DNA of 64,000 nucleotides from CAINDZ01 sp964399195 (lineage in GTDB: Bacteria; Krumholzibacteriota; Krumholzibacteriia; LZORAL124-64-63): positions 1 through 64,000 of the forward strand of contig CAYNPY010000005.1 in NCBI GenBank assembly GCA_964399195.1, written 5' to 3'. The stretch's first letter is position 1; the number at the start of each line of letters is the position of its first letter. The notes beneath the pieces were generated by a model. That model was not told where the DNA came from, searched no databases, and saw nothing but the letters and a program-made list of their open reading frames with translations. Positions 1 to 11,253 of this stretch are shown here, piece by piece. The position numbers were made by a program, and so were the translations under genes.

Positions 1-296
1 GCCGGCGCCGACGGCGCCGCCGGTGCGGCCGCAGGAGCCGCCGCCGCGGGCGCCGCCGCGCCCGTCTCCAGCTTCATGATCACGTCGCCGATCTTCACCA
101 CCGAGCCCTCGCCCACGAGGACCTCGCTGATCACGCCGGCTTCCGGCGCGGGGATCGCCACGACGGCCTTGTCGGTCTCCATCTCCAGCAGCGTCTGGTC
201 GGCCGTGACGCGGTCGCCGGCCTTCACGGCCAGGCTGATCACGGTGCCCTGCTTGACGCCGTCGGAGACCTCGGGAACGCGGATTTCCTGTGCCAT
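1..296 (-). CDS. aceF: Pyruvate dehydrogenase E2 (dihydrolipoamide acetyltransferase), 5' part only
   Basis: The E2 core of the pyruvate dehydrogenase complex carries acetyl groups on a swinging lipoyl arm. Only about 98 codons are visible before the window edge. They form one biotinyl/lipoyl domain with the lipoylation motif METDKAVV (Lys43), followed by an Ala/Pro-rich linker typical of E2 proteins. The ATG at 296 lies 28 bp downstream of the aceE stop with an AAGGAAG-type ribosome site, so the two genes are cotranscribed. A lipoyl domain alone also occurs in other 2-oxo acid dehydrogenase E2s; the position behind aceE makes pyruvate dehydrogenase by far the likeliest. The catalytic domain lies outside the window. 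Confidence 0.9.
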   Translation of the reverse strand, partial: MAQEIRVPEVSDGVKQGTVISLAVKAGDRVTADQTLLEMETDKAVVAIPAPEAGVISEVLVGEGSVVKIGDVIMKLETGAAAPAAAAPAAAPAAPSAP

Positions 297-324
297 CTTC
301 TTCCTTGCCTGCCCGCCGACCAGG

Positions 325-3009
<2,685 letters not shown>

Positions 3010-3060
3010 GGGCCCCACGCTCCTTGGCAACGGGAAACTGAACGTCACATTCAACCGCAA

Positions 3061-3088
3061 AGGATAGGGGGAATCGGGGGGGCGTCAA
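3061..3088 (-). promoter_or_regulatory. Sigma70-type promoter of aceE-aceF
   Basis: On the minus strand TTGACG (3088-3083) and TATCCT (3066-3061) are separated by 16 nt, a good -35/-10 pair. The predicted transcript starts near 3053 and gives a leader of about 45 nt before the aceE ATG. The -35 box overlaps the stop codon of the upstream prsW-like gene, so there is no spare intergenic space. The same arrangement, weakened to TTGATG-N15-TGTCCT, recurs at 12108-12134. Confidence 0.65.
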
Positions 3089-4098
3089 CCCCTCGTCAAC
3101 AGGTGCGTTTCCCAGGCCTCGCGCCGACCGCGGCCCAGGAAGGGCAGCAGCGCCAGACGCCCGGTGGGGCCCAGATTCTTCTCGAGAAAGGCGACTTCGC
3201 GCAGCTTCTCCGCGGTGTCCGGCGCGGCCGGCACGTCGTAGCCCTGCCGCCGCATCAGGAGCAGGCCCTTGGCGTGGACCGACAGCTCGGTCTGCAGCTG
3301 CACCAGGCAGAACATGTCCGCCACCACGGCGGGGGGGAAGCGGTCCCGCAGCGAGGTCAGGTACGACCCGACCGGCGTCCGGCCGAAGGTGCCCGAACTG
3401 AAGGAGGCGAGCACCTCGGCGTCCGTGTCGAAGCCCAGGCCCAGCCACCGCTCGAGGGCCTGTTCGCTGTGCCGGAACACGGCGACGGTCACCAGGGGGA
3501 TGCCGGCCAGCAGCGCGACCGCCATCAGGACCGGCGACAGCAGGAAGTGGTTGTAGAGGGAATGCAGCGCCGTGGCCAGGGCCAGGGCCGGCAGGTAGGG
3601 CGCCAGGCGCGCCCCCGGCCGGCGCTCCTGGCGGCCCTGCGCCACGATGGCCAGGATCGCCGTGGTCCCGCCGTGCATCAGGGCCGTTCCGCATCCGCGC
3701 AGGAGCCAGGTCAGCAGTCCCGCGTCGCCGAGGTCGCGCAGGTAAAACACGTTCTCCAGGAGGCCGAAGCCGGCCCCGACCGCGAAGCCGAGGATGGCGG
3801 CATCGATGGCGAAGCCGGCGCGCCCGCTGCGGATCACGTACGCCACGTAGGCCGCCTTGGCGACCTCCTCCAACGGCGGGGCGACGTAGCGCGCGAACAC
3901 GCGCAGGTCCATGCCGGTCAGTTCCAGCAGCTGCACGTTCAGGATCCGGCAGGCGGCGGCGGCGACACAGCCCGCCGCGAGCGCCAGGAGTACGGCGCGC
4001 AGCTTCACCAGCTTGTAGCTGTCCATGACGACCAGCGCCGACAGGTAGAGCACCGCCGGCGCCAGGGCCGCCAGTCCGTGGGCCAGGGTCGCGATCAT
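3085..4098 (-). CDS. PrsW-like intramembrane metalloprotease
   Basis: A 337-residue polytopic membrane protein of the PrsW family, whose members cleave membrane proteins such as anti-sigma factors. The family signature residues are present: PPLEEVAK (Glu77-Glu78), LLENVFY (Glu115), a histidine in MHGGTT (His142), and LHSLYNH (His179, His184). About eight hydrophobic segments fill residues 5-215. A soluble C-terminal tail of roughly 120 residues is beyond the usual family core. Its ATG overlaps the stop of the upstream peptidase gene in an ATGA arrangement, so the two are translationally coupled. A substrate is unknown; sigma/anti-sigma pairs occur at 9.4-10.7 kb and 59.8-61.2 kb. Confidence 0.75.
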   Translation of the reverse strand: MIATLAHGLAALAPAVLYLSALVVMDSYKLVKLRAVLLALAAGCVAAAACRILNVQLLELTGMDLRVFARYVAPPLEEVAKAAYVAYVIRSGRAGFAIDAAILGFAVGAGFGLLENVFYLRDLGDAGLLTWLLRGCGTALMHGGTTAILAIVAQGRQERRPGARLAPYLPALALATALHSLYNHFLLSPVLMAVALLAGIPLVTVAVFRHSEQALERWLGLGFDTDAEVLASFSSGTFGRTPVGSYLTSLRDRFPPAVVADMFCLVQLQTELSVHAKGLLLMRRQGYDVPAAPDTAEKLREVAFLEKNLGPTGRLALLPFLGRGRREAWETHLLTRG

Positions 4099-7043
4099 TG
4101 CAGGATCTTCAAGGACACCATGAACTCGTCGCGGTGACGAGCGTTCTCGAGCCAGGCCGCCGCGTAGCCGCAGGACAGGGTCATGTCGAGCCGCGACAGC
4201 AGCGTGAAGCGGAGATCGGCCTGGGCCCCGCAGTTGGCCGCCCGCAGGCGCGTCGCCTCGTCATCGAGGTTCGTCACGACTCCCGACGCGAAGAGCGCGA
4301 CGCGCAGCCACGTCAGATAGTACCACGACGCGCCCACGCGCTCGAACAGTATCGGCGGCAGGTCCCACTCGGCCAGCACCTTGCCGAAGCTGGTGCCCCC
4401 GATCTGGTTGATCGCCAGACCCGGAAAGGCGTCGAAGTCCTGGAACCGCCGGATGCTGCGGTGGTCGACGTAGTTGTTCTGGAAGCCGCCGAAATAGAAG
4501 TTGGCGAAGGTGACTTCCCGGTCGCCCGGCGAGTAGCCGCCGGAGCCCTTGAACCACAGCGACGAGTGGGACATCAGGAAGGGGAACCCCAGCTCGAACT
4601 CGGCCCAGCCGAGGGGGAAGGAGCGGCCATCGGCGTAGTTGTTCGTCACGCCCAGGTTCCAGGCGTACCCCTTCTCGGGGTTCACGGCGCCGATGGAGGA
4701 GACCTTCTCGGCGTACTCGAGCGTGGCGGACGTGGACCAGAGCTTGTCGTAGGTGGCGTCGATGTTCTGGGCGTAGGGCAGCTTCTCCAGGTTCGTGTAG
4801 CCGGTCGTCGTCACGGCCAGAGCCAGTCGCCGCGGCTTGTCGTCGAGCAGCGTCCGGCGATAGTTGAGGCCCAGCGACTGCCCCTTGCGGCCGGTCCGGA
4901 ACGGCCCGAACAGGTCGTAGAAGTCGGCCGCGTTGTGCCGGAGGTCGACCTGCCAGGGTCCGCGCGCGTAGCGGGCGCGCCCGTGCAGCCGCTCGGCGGA
5001 CGCCAGGCCGGAATTCGGCGTGTACGACAGTTCGAGGTCCAGGGCGTGCACGTAGCCCGGGTCGGACAGCTGCGCGGCCAGGCCATAGGCCGGGAAGTCC
5101 TTGTAGCCCTGCACCACCGGATAGATCGACGCCAGTCCGATCTCGGCCAGTCCGCGGTAGGGGCCGCGGCGCGTCACCACCGAATCCACGTCCACCGCCA
5201 GGGGCGAACCGACGTTCCAGGCGCCCACGACCGGATACTTCTCCGCGATCTGCTGGCCCAGGAAGGTGATCGCGCTGACGTCCTGCAGCGGCCGGGCCTC
5301 GACCCAGGCGGGCACGAAGCCATCGCCCGAATAGCGGAAGGCGATGAGCGAGTCGCCGGCCACGGAGAGGGGCCGGAAGAAGCCCGTCTCGCAGTTGGTC
5401 ACGATGTCCATGCGGCGGGCGGCCAGGTCGTACTGCCAGAGGTTGGAGATCCCCGTGTAGTACGAACTGCCGACCAGCCGCCGCCCGTCATGGCTGAAGA
5501 CGAAGTTCCCCGGCAGCGAGTAGCCGAAATCGTGGACCGCCGTGTCGGGCAGCGCGCCCGCCAGCACGTCCGCGACCGCGGCCAATCGCAGGGTCTGCCG
5601 CCCGTTGATCTCGGACAGCGCGTACGATAGCAGCTTGCCGTCCGGGGAGAGGTCGATGTCGTACACCACCGTCTCGTACGGGGGAGACAGGACCTGGCGC
5701 CATTCGCGGTAGGGCGCTTCCAGCCGCACGAGCGTGGAAATGCCGTTGAAGTGCCGGATCGCCCACAGCGAGCCGTCGGTCCGGTCGAAGGCCAGGTCGC
5801 CGAGGCGGCAGTCGCGGATCAGCCGCTCGGAGCGGCCGGTTGCCAGGTCGAGCCGGTACAGGTCCCGCCACTCGTAGTTGTGGGTCGTGTAGAAGAGGGC
5901 GTCGCCCGCCTCGTCGTAGGCCAGCGAGGTGACGAAGTAGAGCGCCGGGCCCTCGATGTCGACCAGCCGCTGCGCCCGGCCGGTGCCCAGATCGATCGCG
6001 GCCAGGTGGCCGACGACACCCGGATAATTGACCGCCACGTAGAGCCTGCCGCGCCGCCGGTCCAGATAGGCGCGCGAGACCGAGCCGAGGGCCTTCGTCC
6101 CCACATCGCGGTGCGGGGTGATGTCGTAGCGGCGCACCGCGTCCAGGTTGGCCTGCTGGAATCCATGCTCCCAGGCGATCCAGTCGTCCCAGGCCTCGTC
6201 CAGCGACCTGCCGTACACCTTGGCGAACTGCGACGTGTAGTACTTGCGCGAGCCGGGCCGCACGGCGATCCAGTCGAGGACCGACTCGGGCCCGTACGTC
6301 CAGGCCAGGTACGCCAGGAAGCGCGCGCCGTACAGGTAGGCGTTGACCCCGGCCTGGAAGTCGACGCGCGTGCCTTCGGCCTGCAGCCCGATCGAGTCGT
6401 AGAAATGGCTGTCGTCGAGCACCTTCGCGCGGAACACCATCTCGTCGAAAGGCCCCTGGGCGCGGCCGATGCCGCCGGCCATCCAGGTCTCCAGGAACAC
6501 CGCGCCGCCCTCGTGATACCAGCGCGGGGACAGGCGCCGCGGCTCGGTCAGGTAGGCGTACAGGATCGATTCCGGGTGCTCCGGGACCTGCGCCACCTTG
6601 CCGCCGAAGAGCCCGCGCCAGAAGCGGTCGCTGCCGCTGGCGCCGTCCTGCATGACGATGTGGGCCAGCTCGTGGTTCATGGTGTGGTTGATGCGCTCGT
6701 TGCTGGGCGACGTCTCGTAGACGCGGTTGGTCGGCGCGATCTGGACCCAGAGCGAGTTGCGCGGAGCCGACCACGCCGCGGCATTGCTGTAGTCCATCGC
6801 GTCGTCCAGGAACACCGTCACCGGCTCGCTGGGCGTGTAGTCGAATTCCTCCCGATAGAAGCCCATGGCGTTCTCGAAGCAGCGGACGACATGGGGGGCG
6901 AGGAAGGACTGGGTGAACTCGTTGTAGATCAGCCGCAGATCGCGCGTGTTCAGGGTGGTGTGCTGGCCGCGCGCGGGTGGTGGCGCCGACAGCAGCGCCA
7001 GGACCATGAACGGCGACAGCCATCGCGATGGACGGTGGTGCAT
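4095..7043 (-). CDS. Exported gluzincin peptidase with propeller and outer-membrane barrel
   Basis: A 982-residue exported protein. A signal peptide covers residues 1-26. A peptidase-MA-like gluzincin domain has HELAH at 124-128 and a downstream WYHEGGAVFLE segment that fits the third zinc-ligand glutamate. A TolB/WD40-like propeller with repeated SPDGK/YDEAGD-type blades fills about 310-600. The last 350 residues alternate in beta-barrel fashion and include GGFQNNYVDH, resembling the Omp85/D15 surface-antigen region. ATG 7043 has GGAAGGGGG just upstream; a TTG nine codons earlier lacks a signal-peptide-like start. The gene is coupled to the PrsW-like gene. Substrate unknown. The combination of peptidase, propeller and barrel in one chain is the notable feature. 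Confidence 0.7.
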   Translation of the reverse strand: MHHRPSRWLSPFMVLALLSAPPPARGQHTTLNTRDLRLIYNEFTQSFLAPHVVRCFENAMGFYREEFDYTPSEPVTVFLDDAMDYSNAAAWSAPRNSLWVQIAPTNRVYETSPSNERINHTMNHELAHIVMQDGASGSDRFWRGLFGGKVAQVPEHPESILYAYLTEPRRLSPRWYHEGGAVFLETWMAGGIGRAQGPFDEMVFRAKVLDDSHFYDSIGLQAEGTRVDFQAGVNAYLYGARFLAYLAWTYGPESVLDWIAVRPGSRKYYTSQFAKVYGRSLDEAWDDWIAWEHGFQQANLDAVRRYDITPHRDVGTKALGSVSRAYLDRRRGRLYVAVNYPGVVGHLAAIDLGTGRAQRLVDIEGPALYFVTSLAYDEAGDALFYTTHNYEWRDLYRLDLATGRSERLIRDCRLGDLAFDRTDGSLWAIRHFNGISTLVRLEAPYREWRQVLSPPYETVVYDIDLSPDGKLLSYALSEINGRQTLRLAAVADVLAGALPDTAVHDFGYSLPGNFVFSHDGRRLVGSSYYTGISNLWQYDLAARRMDIVTNCETGFFRPLSVAGDSLIAFRYSGDGFVPAWVEARPLQDVSAITFLGQQIAEKYPVVGAWNVGSPLAVDVDSVVTRRGPYRGLAEIGLASIYPVVQGYKDFPAYGLAAQLSDPGYVHALDLELSYTPNSGLASAERLHGRARYARGPWQVDLRHNAADFYDLFGPFRTGRKGQSLGLNYRRTLLDDKPRRLALAVTTTGYTNLEKLPYAQNIDATYDKLWSTSATLEYAEKVSSIGAVNPEKGYAWNLGVTNNYADGRSFPLGWAEFELGFPFLMSHSSLWFKGSGGYSPGDREVTFANFYFGGFQNNYVDHRSIRRFQDFDAFPGLAINQIGGTSFGKVLAEWDLPPILFERVGASWYYLTWLRVALFASGVVTNLDDEATRLRAANCGAQADLRFTLLSRLDMTLSCGYAAAWLENARHRDEFMVSLKILQ

Positions 7044-7065
7044 GCGCCCGCCCCCTTCCCGTGAA

Positions 7066-7129
7066 GGCAACGGAGGGGCGCCGCCCGTCGGCGGCGGCGC
7101 CCCCCGCTTCCCTCAATCCCCCCGTTGCC
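7066..7129 (-). terminator. Nested GC hairpin between repeat-protein gene and peptidase gene
   Basis: Outer arms GGCAACGG (7066-7073) and CCGTTGCC (7122-7129) enclose a very stable inner stem GGGGCGCCGCC/GGCGGCGCCCC, with a 16-nt bulge on one side. There is no T-run, so it is not a textbook intrinsic terminator. It sits 27 bp after the stop of the repeat-protein gene and just before the ribosome site of the next gene, so it could terminate, stabilise a 3' end or attenuate. Confidence 0.4.
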
Positions 7130-7155
7130 AGGTTCGGCTCACCAGCTTCGCGTCC

Positions 7156-9306
7156 TCATTCCTGGGCGAACACCCGGCCCTCGCCGGCGGCCGCCACCGT
7201 GGACTTCCAGCTGGCGGCGTCGGTGGTGGCGAGCAGCCTGCCCCAGGCGGGGACGTCAGCCACCTGCTTGAAGTTCGGCGAGTCGGCGACAGCGACCAGG
7301 CGGTTCAGGTCGGTGACGAAGCTGCGGCTGTCGCCGACCACGAACCGCGCGGCCATCAGGCTGCGCAGCGAGACGTCGACCCGGCCGGCGGCCAGGGCGA
7401 CCTTGGCGGCGGCGTCCAGCCGGCCGTCCTGCAACGCCTGTCTGAAGTCGGCGTTCTCGGCCGCGTAGCCGGCGACCGCGCGCAGGTCGCCCGCGGCGCT
7501 GGCGGCGGCGACGCGCCCGCTCGCGTCGGCGGCCAGCCACACCCTGCCGGCCGCGGCGGCCAGATCCGTGCGCCCTTCCGCGACCAGGATCCGGTTGACC
7601 ATGTCCAGGCGACCGTCGGCGAGCGCGCTGCGCAGTTCCGCATTGCCGCCGGCGGCGTCGAGGAACGTGCGCATGTCCTCGAGCGCGGCCGCGTTCAGTT
7701 CAGGGGAACGGCCGAGGCTCAGGTAGACCCGGTTCGCGGCGTCGGCCAGGTTGGTGCGGCCCTCGGCGGCCAGCACCCGCTGGACGATATCCAGCCGGCC
7801 CTCGGCGAGCGCCGTCCGCAGCTCGACGTTGACCTTCGCCAGCTCGAGCACCACGCGCATGTCAGCGGTCTGGAACGCGCGGCCCTCGATCGCCACGCGG
7901 TTGGCCGCGAGCAGCATGCGGGCGGCCGCGTCCGCCAGCGCGACCTTGCCGTCGGCGGCCAGGGTCCGGTTCACCACGTCGAGCCGCCCGTCGGCCAGCG
8001 CCGTCTTCAGTTCCGCGCGTCCCACGGCGTACTCCATGAAGGTGCGCATGGCGTCGAGGGCGGCCGCGTTCCGTTCGGGACTGCGGCCCAGCGCCAGGAA
8101 GACGCGGTGGGCGGCGTCGAGCAGGTTGGCCCGGCCGTCGGCCATGAGCGCGCGCTGGACGATGTCCAGGCGCCCCTCCGCCAGGGCGACCCGCAGTTCC
8201 ATGTTCGTCTTCGAGAGGTCCAGGACCGTCTTCAGGTCGGCCAGGCCCGTCGGGCTGGCGGGCTGCGCCGCGCGGCCTTCGGCCGCGAACACGCGGCCCG
8301 CGGCCTCGCTGAGTTGCGTCTTGCCGTCGGCGGCCAGGATGCGGTTGACGATCTCCAGGCGCCCGTCGGCCATGGCCGCCTTGAGTTCGCCGTTGCCGGC
8401 GGCCAGGTCGAGGAAGCTGCGCATGTCGTCCAGCGCCGCGGCGTTCAGTTCCGGCGTCCGGCCCAGGGAGACGTAGACCCGGTTGGCCGCGTCGGCCAGG
8501 TTGGTCCGGCCCTCCGCCGCGAGGATCCGCTGCACCATGTCCAGGCGCCCTTCGGCCAGCGCGGTCTTCAACTCGACGTTGGTGCGGGCCAATTCGAGGA
8601 ACACCCGCAGTTCGGCCGCGGCCCAGGTCCGACCGCTCAGCTGGGTGCGGCTGACCGCCAGCAGCACGCGACCGGCCGCGTCCGCCAGGGCGGTCTTGCC
8701 GTCGGCGGCCAGGATGCGGTTGACCATGTCCACGCGTCCGTCCGCGAGGGCCGTCCGCAGTTCACCGTTGCCCATGACCTGGTCCAGAAACGACTTCATG
8801 TCCGCGATCGCCGCCGCATCGAGCTTCGCATCGCCGCCCTGGGCCAGGTAGACGCGGTTCGCGACGTCCTGGTACTGGGCCTTGTTCTCGGCGAGCAGGA
8901 TCCGGTTGACGATGTCCATCCGGCCCTCGGCCAGGGCGGTCCGCAGTTCCGGGTTGGCGACGGCCAGGCCCAGGAAGCTGTCGAGATCGGACAGGCTCGC
9001 CGGATTCATGAACTGCCCGCTGCGCCCATCGGCGATGTCCAGACGGGCGAGCTGGTCGACGGCCACCTGACGGAACTCGGGGTCCGTCGCCAGCTTGTGG
9101 AAGAAGTCGCTCTGCAGGAGGTCCTGGATCTCCGGATCCTGCAGGACGACATCGGAGTCCTGGATCTGGTCCGACCGGTACTGCTTCGCGGCGCCGACGG
9201 CGCCGGAGATCTCGTCCTTGGGCGGATAGGGCGAATTCAGGGCCACGACGATCACCACGACGGCGATGATCCCCATGGCTCCCCACACGACCGGCTTCTT
9301 GTTCAT
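7156..9306 (-). CDS. Membrane-anchored protein built of nine 62-63-residue helical repeats
   Basis: A 716-residue protein I cannot assign to a named family. Residues 9-24 form one transmembrane anchor. From about residue 111 to 670 it is nine tandem units of 62 or 63 residues that alternate between two subtypes: one contains LGRSPELNAAALDDMRS, the other a GRxFxxADMRV-type segment. Both share a (L/V)ELxxALAEGRLDIVQRxLAAEGR core. The units look entirely alpha-helical and Ala-rich; a tenth unit is degenerate. ATG 9306 has GGGGGAGG upstream, which excludes a longer frame. The gene follows the sigma/anti-sigma pair by 91 bp on the same strand. A periplasmic scaffold or length-measuring role is only inference. 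Confidence 0.7.
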   Translation of the reverse strand: MNKKPVVWGAMGIIAVVVIVVALNSPYPPKDEISGAVGAAKQYRSDQIQDSDVVLQDPEIQDLLQSDFFHKLATDPEFRQVAVDQLARLDIADGRSGQFMNPASLSDLDSFLGLAVANPELRTALAEGRMDIVNRILLAENKAQYQDVANRVYLAQGGDAKLDAAAIADMKSFLDQVMGNGELRTALADGRVDMVNRILAADGKTALADAAGRVLLAVSRTQLSGRTWAAAELRVFLELARTNVELKTALAEGRLDMVQRILAAEGRTNLADAANRVYVSLGRTPELNAAALDDMRSFLDLAAGNGELKAAMADGRLEIVNRILAADGKTQLSEAAGRVFAAEGRAAQPASPTGLADLKTVLDLSKTNMELRVALAEGRLDIVQRALMADGRANLLDAAHRVFLALGRSPERNAAALDAMRTFMEYAVGRAELKTALADGRLDVVNRTLAADGKVALADAAARMLLAANRVAIEGRAFQTADMRVVLELAKVNVELRTALAEGRLDIVQRVLAAEGRTNLADAANRVYLSLGRSPELNAAALEDMRTFLDAAGGNAELRSALADGRLDMVNRILVAEGRTDLAAAAGRVWLAADASGRVAAASAAGDLRAVAGYAAENADFRQALQDGRLDAAAKVALAAGRVDVSLRSLMAARFVVGDSRSFVTDLNRLVAVADSPNFKQVADVPAWGRLLATTDAASWKSTVAAAGEGRVFAQE

Positions 9307-9397
9307 CGCGACTGACCTCCCCCGGGTTTCAGTGACGCTGCTCGGGATCCGTTGCCGGCATCGGGCGGCGCCGGCGCTTTCTCGCTCCACGCTCCTG

Positions 9398-10141
9398 CTA
9401 GTCAGGTTCGATGACGTGCTCTCGGAGCACCCTTCCGTCGAGGCTCAGGGTCAGGGTCACCGGTCGCCGCCCGGCCTCCCTGCCCCTGAGCGTGAACTCG
9501 CAGGCGCCTCTGCCGGCCTGCTTCAGGTCCAGGTGGCCCGCCGCGGTGGCCAGGTCCGGCGCCGCCGGCCCCTGGACCCGCACTTCCCCGACGGCGAGTC
9601 CCGGGTCGTGGGCCACTTCGAGCCGGGCCGTGCCGACCGGGTCGAGCTCGACGCGCGCGGTGACGCGGTCGGCGGCGAACGCGAAGCGCAGACGCCCGCG
9701 CAGCCCCTCCTCGTCGACGACGATGGTCTTCTCGTGGCGGATACCGGCGCCGGCGGAGCCGTAGAGATCGCGCTGCGCGCGTTCGGCGATGTCTTCAATT
9801 CGCGGCGCCAGGACGCCGAACAGGACCATGCCCGCGGCGATCCCGGCGGCGAAGGAAGCGGCGAAGGCGGGACGCGGCCGGACCCCGAAGACGCCGCGAC
9901 GCCGCGGCGGCGCGGCCGCGCTCTCTGCCGCGATGACGGAGAGCAGGGAACGGCGCAATTCCGGCGGCGGCGTGTACGGTGCGGAGGCCTCCAGCGCCCT
10001 CACCGCGGCGTGAAGTTCGGCGCGGTAGCGACGGAGCTCGTCGTCCTCGTCCAGACGCGCCTTGAGTGTCCGCAGCCCTGCGGCGTCGATCGCCCCGTCG
10101 AGTTCGGCATTCAGGAGTTCAAGGTCGCGGTCGCTGATCAT
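9398..10141 (-). CDS. Anti-sigma factor, single-TM, without zinc-finger cysteines
   Basis: A 247-residue protein with an acidic N-terminal helical domain, one transmembrane segment near residues 90-112 (FAASFAAGIAAGMVLFGVL) and an extracytoplasmic beta-rich C-terminal domain. The start ATG overlaps the stop of the ECF sigma gene (ATGA), the classic arrangement for a cognate anti-sigma factor. The HxxxCxxC zinc motif of zf-HC2 anti-sigmas is absent: there is no cysteine in the N-terminal domain. The C-terminal domain (LDLKQAGRGACEFTLRGREA and a terminal LSLDGRVLREHVIEPD) may be the signal sensor. The role is inferred from position and topology more than from sequence. Confidence 0.7.
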   Translation of the reverse strand: MISDRDLELLNAELDGAIDAAGLRTLKARLDEDDELRRYRAELHAAVRALEASAPYTPPPELRRSLLSVIAAESAAAPPRRRGVFGVRPRPAFAASFAAGIAAGMVLFGVLAPRIEDIAERAQRDLYGSAGAGIRHEKTIVVDEEGLRGRLRFAFAADRVTARVELDPVGTARLEVAHDPGLAVGEVRVQGPAAPDLATAAGHLDLKQAGRGACEFTLRGREAGRRPVTLTLSLDGRVLREHVIEPD

Positions 10142-10677
10142 CGCACATACCCTTCGGCCAGCAACCGCTCGCGCAGGACCTGGCGCGCCGTGAAGAGGCG
10201 CGACTTCACCGTCTTCTCCGGGATCTCGAGGATCGTGGCGATCTCGCGGCAGGGCAGCAGCAGCAGGTGCTTCAGGACGATGACCACGCGCTGGTCGAGG
10301 CTCATCCGCTCGAGCGCGCGACGAATGTATTCCTGGCTTTCGGCTTCGTCGTATTGGCTCTCGGGCGTCCGGGGATCGACCGAACAGCCATGGTGCAGGT
10401 TCCACCGCCGCCCGCGGCTGTCGAGCAGATTGAGGGACTCGTTGATCGCAATGCGATAGATCCAGCCGAAGAACCTGTGCGCGGGATCGTAGGTCTCGAT
10501 CTTGAGGAAGGCCTTGAGGAAGACGGTCTGCGTGATGTCGGCGGCGTCATCCGCGTCGGAGACCATCCGGCGCGCGAGATTGTAGACGGGCTTCTCGTAT
10601 CGCTCGACGAGCATCGCGAACGCCCCCCGGTCGCCTTGACGGACTCTGTCGACCAGCTCTGCATCCTCGTCCGTCAT
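10138..10677 (-). CDS. ECF (extracytoplasmic function) RNA polymerase sigma factor
   Basis: A 179-residue sigma-70 family protein with the two-domain ECF layout. Region 2 (AFAMLVERYEKPVYNLARR to DITQTVFLKAF) binds core polymerase and the -10 element. Region 4 (LDQRVVIVLKHLLLLPCREI to IPEKTVKSRLFTARQVLRERL) recognises the -35 element. The ATG at 10677 gives the normal ECF length; an upstream frame would add 44 non-conserved residues. It is translationally coupled to the anti-sigma gene behind it. The downstream repeat-protein gene may belong to the same transcription unit. ECF promoters usually control the sigma gene itself, but I could not pick a convincing ECF box upstream. Confidence 0.88.
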   Translation of the reverse strand: MTDEDAELVDRVRQGDRGAFAMLVERYEKPVYNLARRMVSDADDAADITQTVFLKAFLKIETYDPAHRFFGWIYRIAINESLNLLDSRGRRWNLHHGCSVDPRTPESQYDEAESQEYIRRALERMSLDQRVVIVLKHLLLLPCREIATILEIPEKTVKSRLFTARQVLRERLLAEGYVR

Positions 10678-10968
10678 GACATACAGCCACCCCGGGAGAA
10701 AGTTGGTCCGCATCTCGCGGATCGCGGCGGCGCGGATCGTCCCGCCCCCCGACGGACGCCGCAGGGCGCACACCGGGGCGCAGGCTGGGAGCGCAAAGCG
10801 TCCCTTCAACTCCGTTTGGAGGGTAGGTCACTGGGGCAGGCGCCGGTTGGGCGAGAGCGGTCGCGACGGTGCGCGGGCGAGTTGCAGTCACGGCGGCGGC
10901 GACCGGAAACCGGGGCATCGGGCGGGGCCCCGCGGCGCGCTCCACTGGAAGACAGACTAGCAGAGGCG

Positions 10969-11253
10969 CTATTCGATGTCAAAGATGCGGTCGAAGCCGG
11001 CGATCCTGAACAGCTCCCTGACATTGGGGTTGAGATTGCGCAGCCTGACGGTGCCGCCTGTCGGCGCGAGCCGCCGGTGCACCGAGATCAGGATGCCCAA
11101 TCCCATGCTGGAGATATAAAGAAGATCCTTAAAATCGACGACCACCGAGTCCTTCACGGTCTCGAAGAAGGCGATGGCTTTGTCGGCGTCACCGGCCGTG
11201 AAGCGTCCTTCCAGCAGCACCGAGCCGTCGTCACCGCGCCTGATGTCGAACAT
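10969..11253 (-). CDS. STAS-domain anti-sigma factor antagonist
   Basis: A 94-residue single STAS domain protein of the SpoIIAA/RsbV type, which binds and titrates an RsbW-like kinase. The conserved DLLYISSMGLGIL segment contains the phospho-acceptor serine position. It overlaps the end of the upstream kinase gene by 23 bp, so the two form a partner-switching module. No sigma-B-like gene is adjacent; the nearest sigma factor is the ECF at 10138-10677, about 290 bp downstream on the same strand, and control of that factor is possible but unproven. Confidence 0.85.
   Translation of the reverse strand: MFDIRRGDDGSVLLEGRFTAGDADKAIAFFETVKDSVVVDFKDLLYISSMGLGILISVHRRLAPTGGTVRLRNLNPNVRELFRIAGFDRIFDIE

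Noticed and set aside
7156..9306. Ankyrin, HEAT or TPR repeats
   Set aside because: The 62-63-residue period and the ALAEGRLDIVQR core do not match these families' shorter units, though a related helical fold remains possible.
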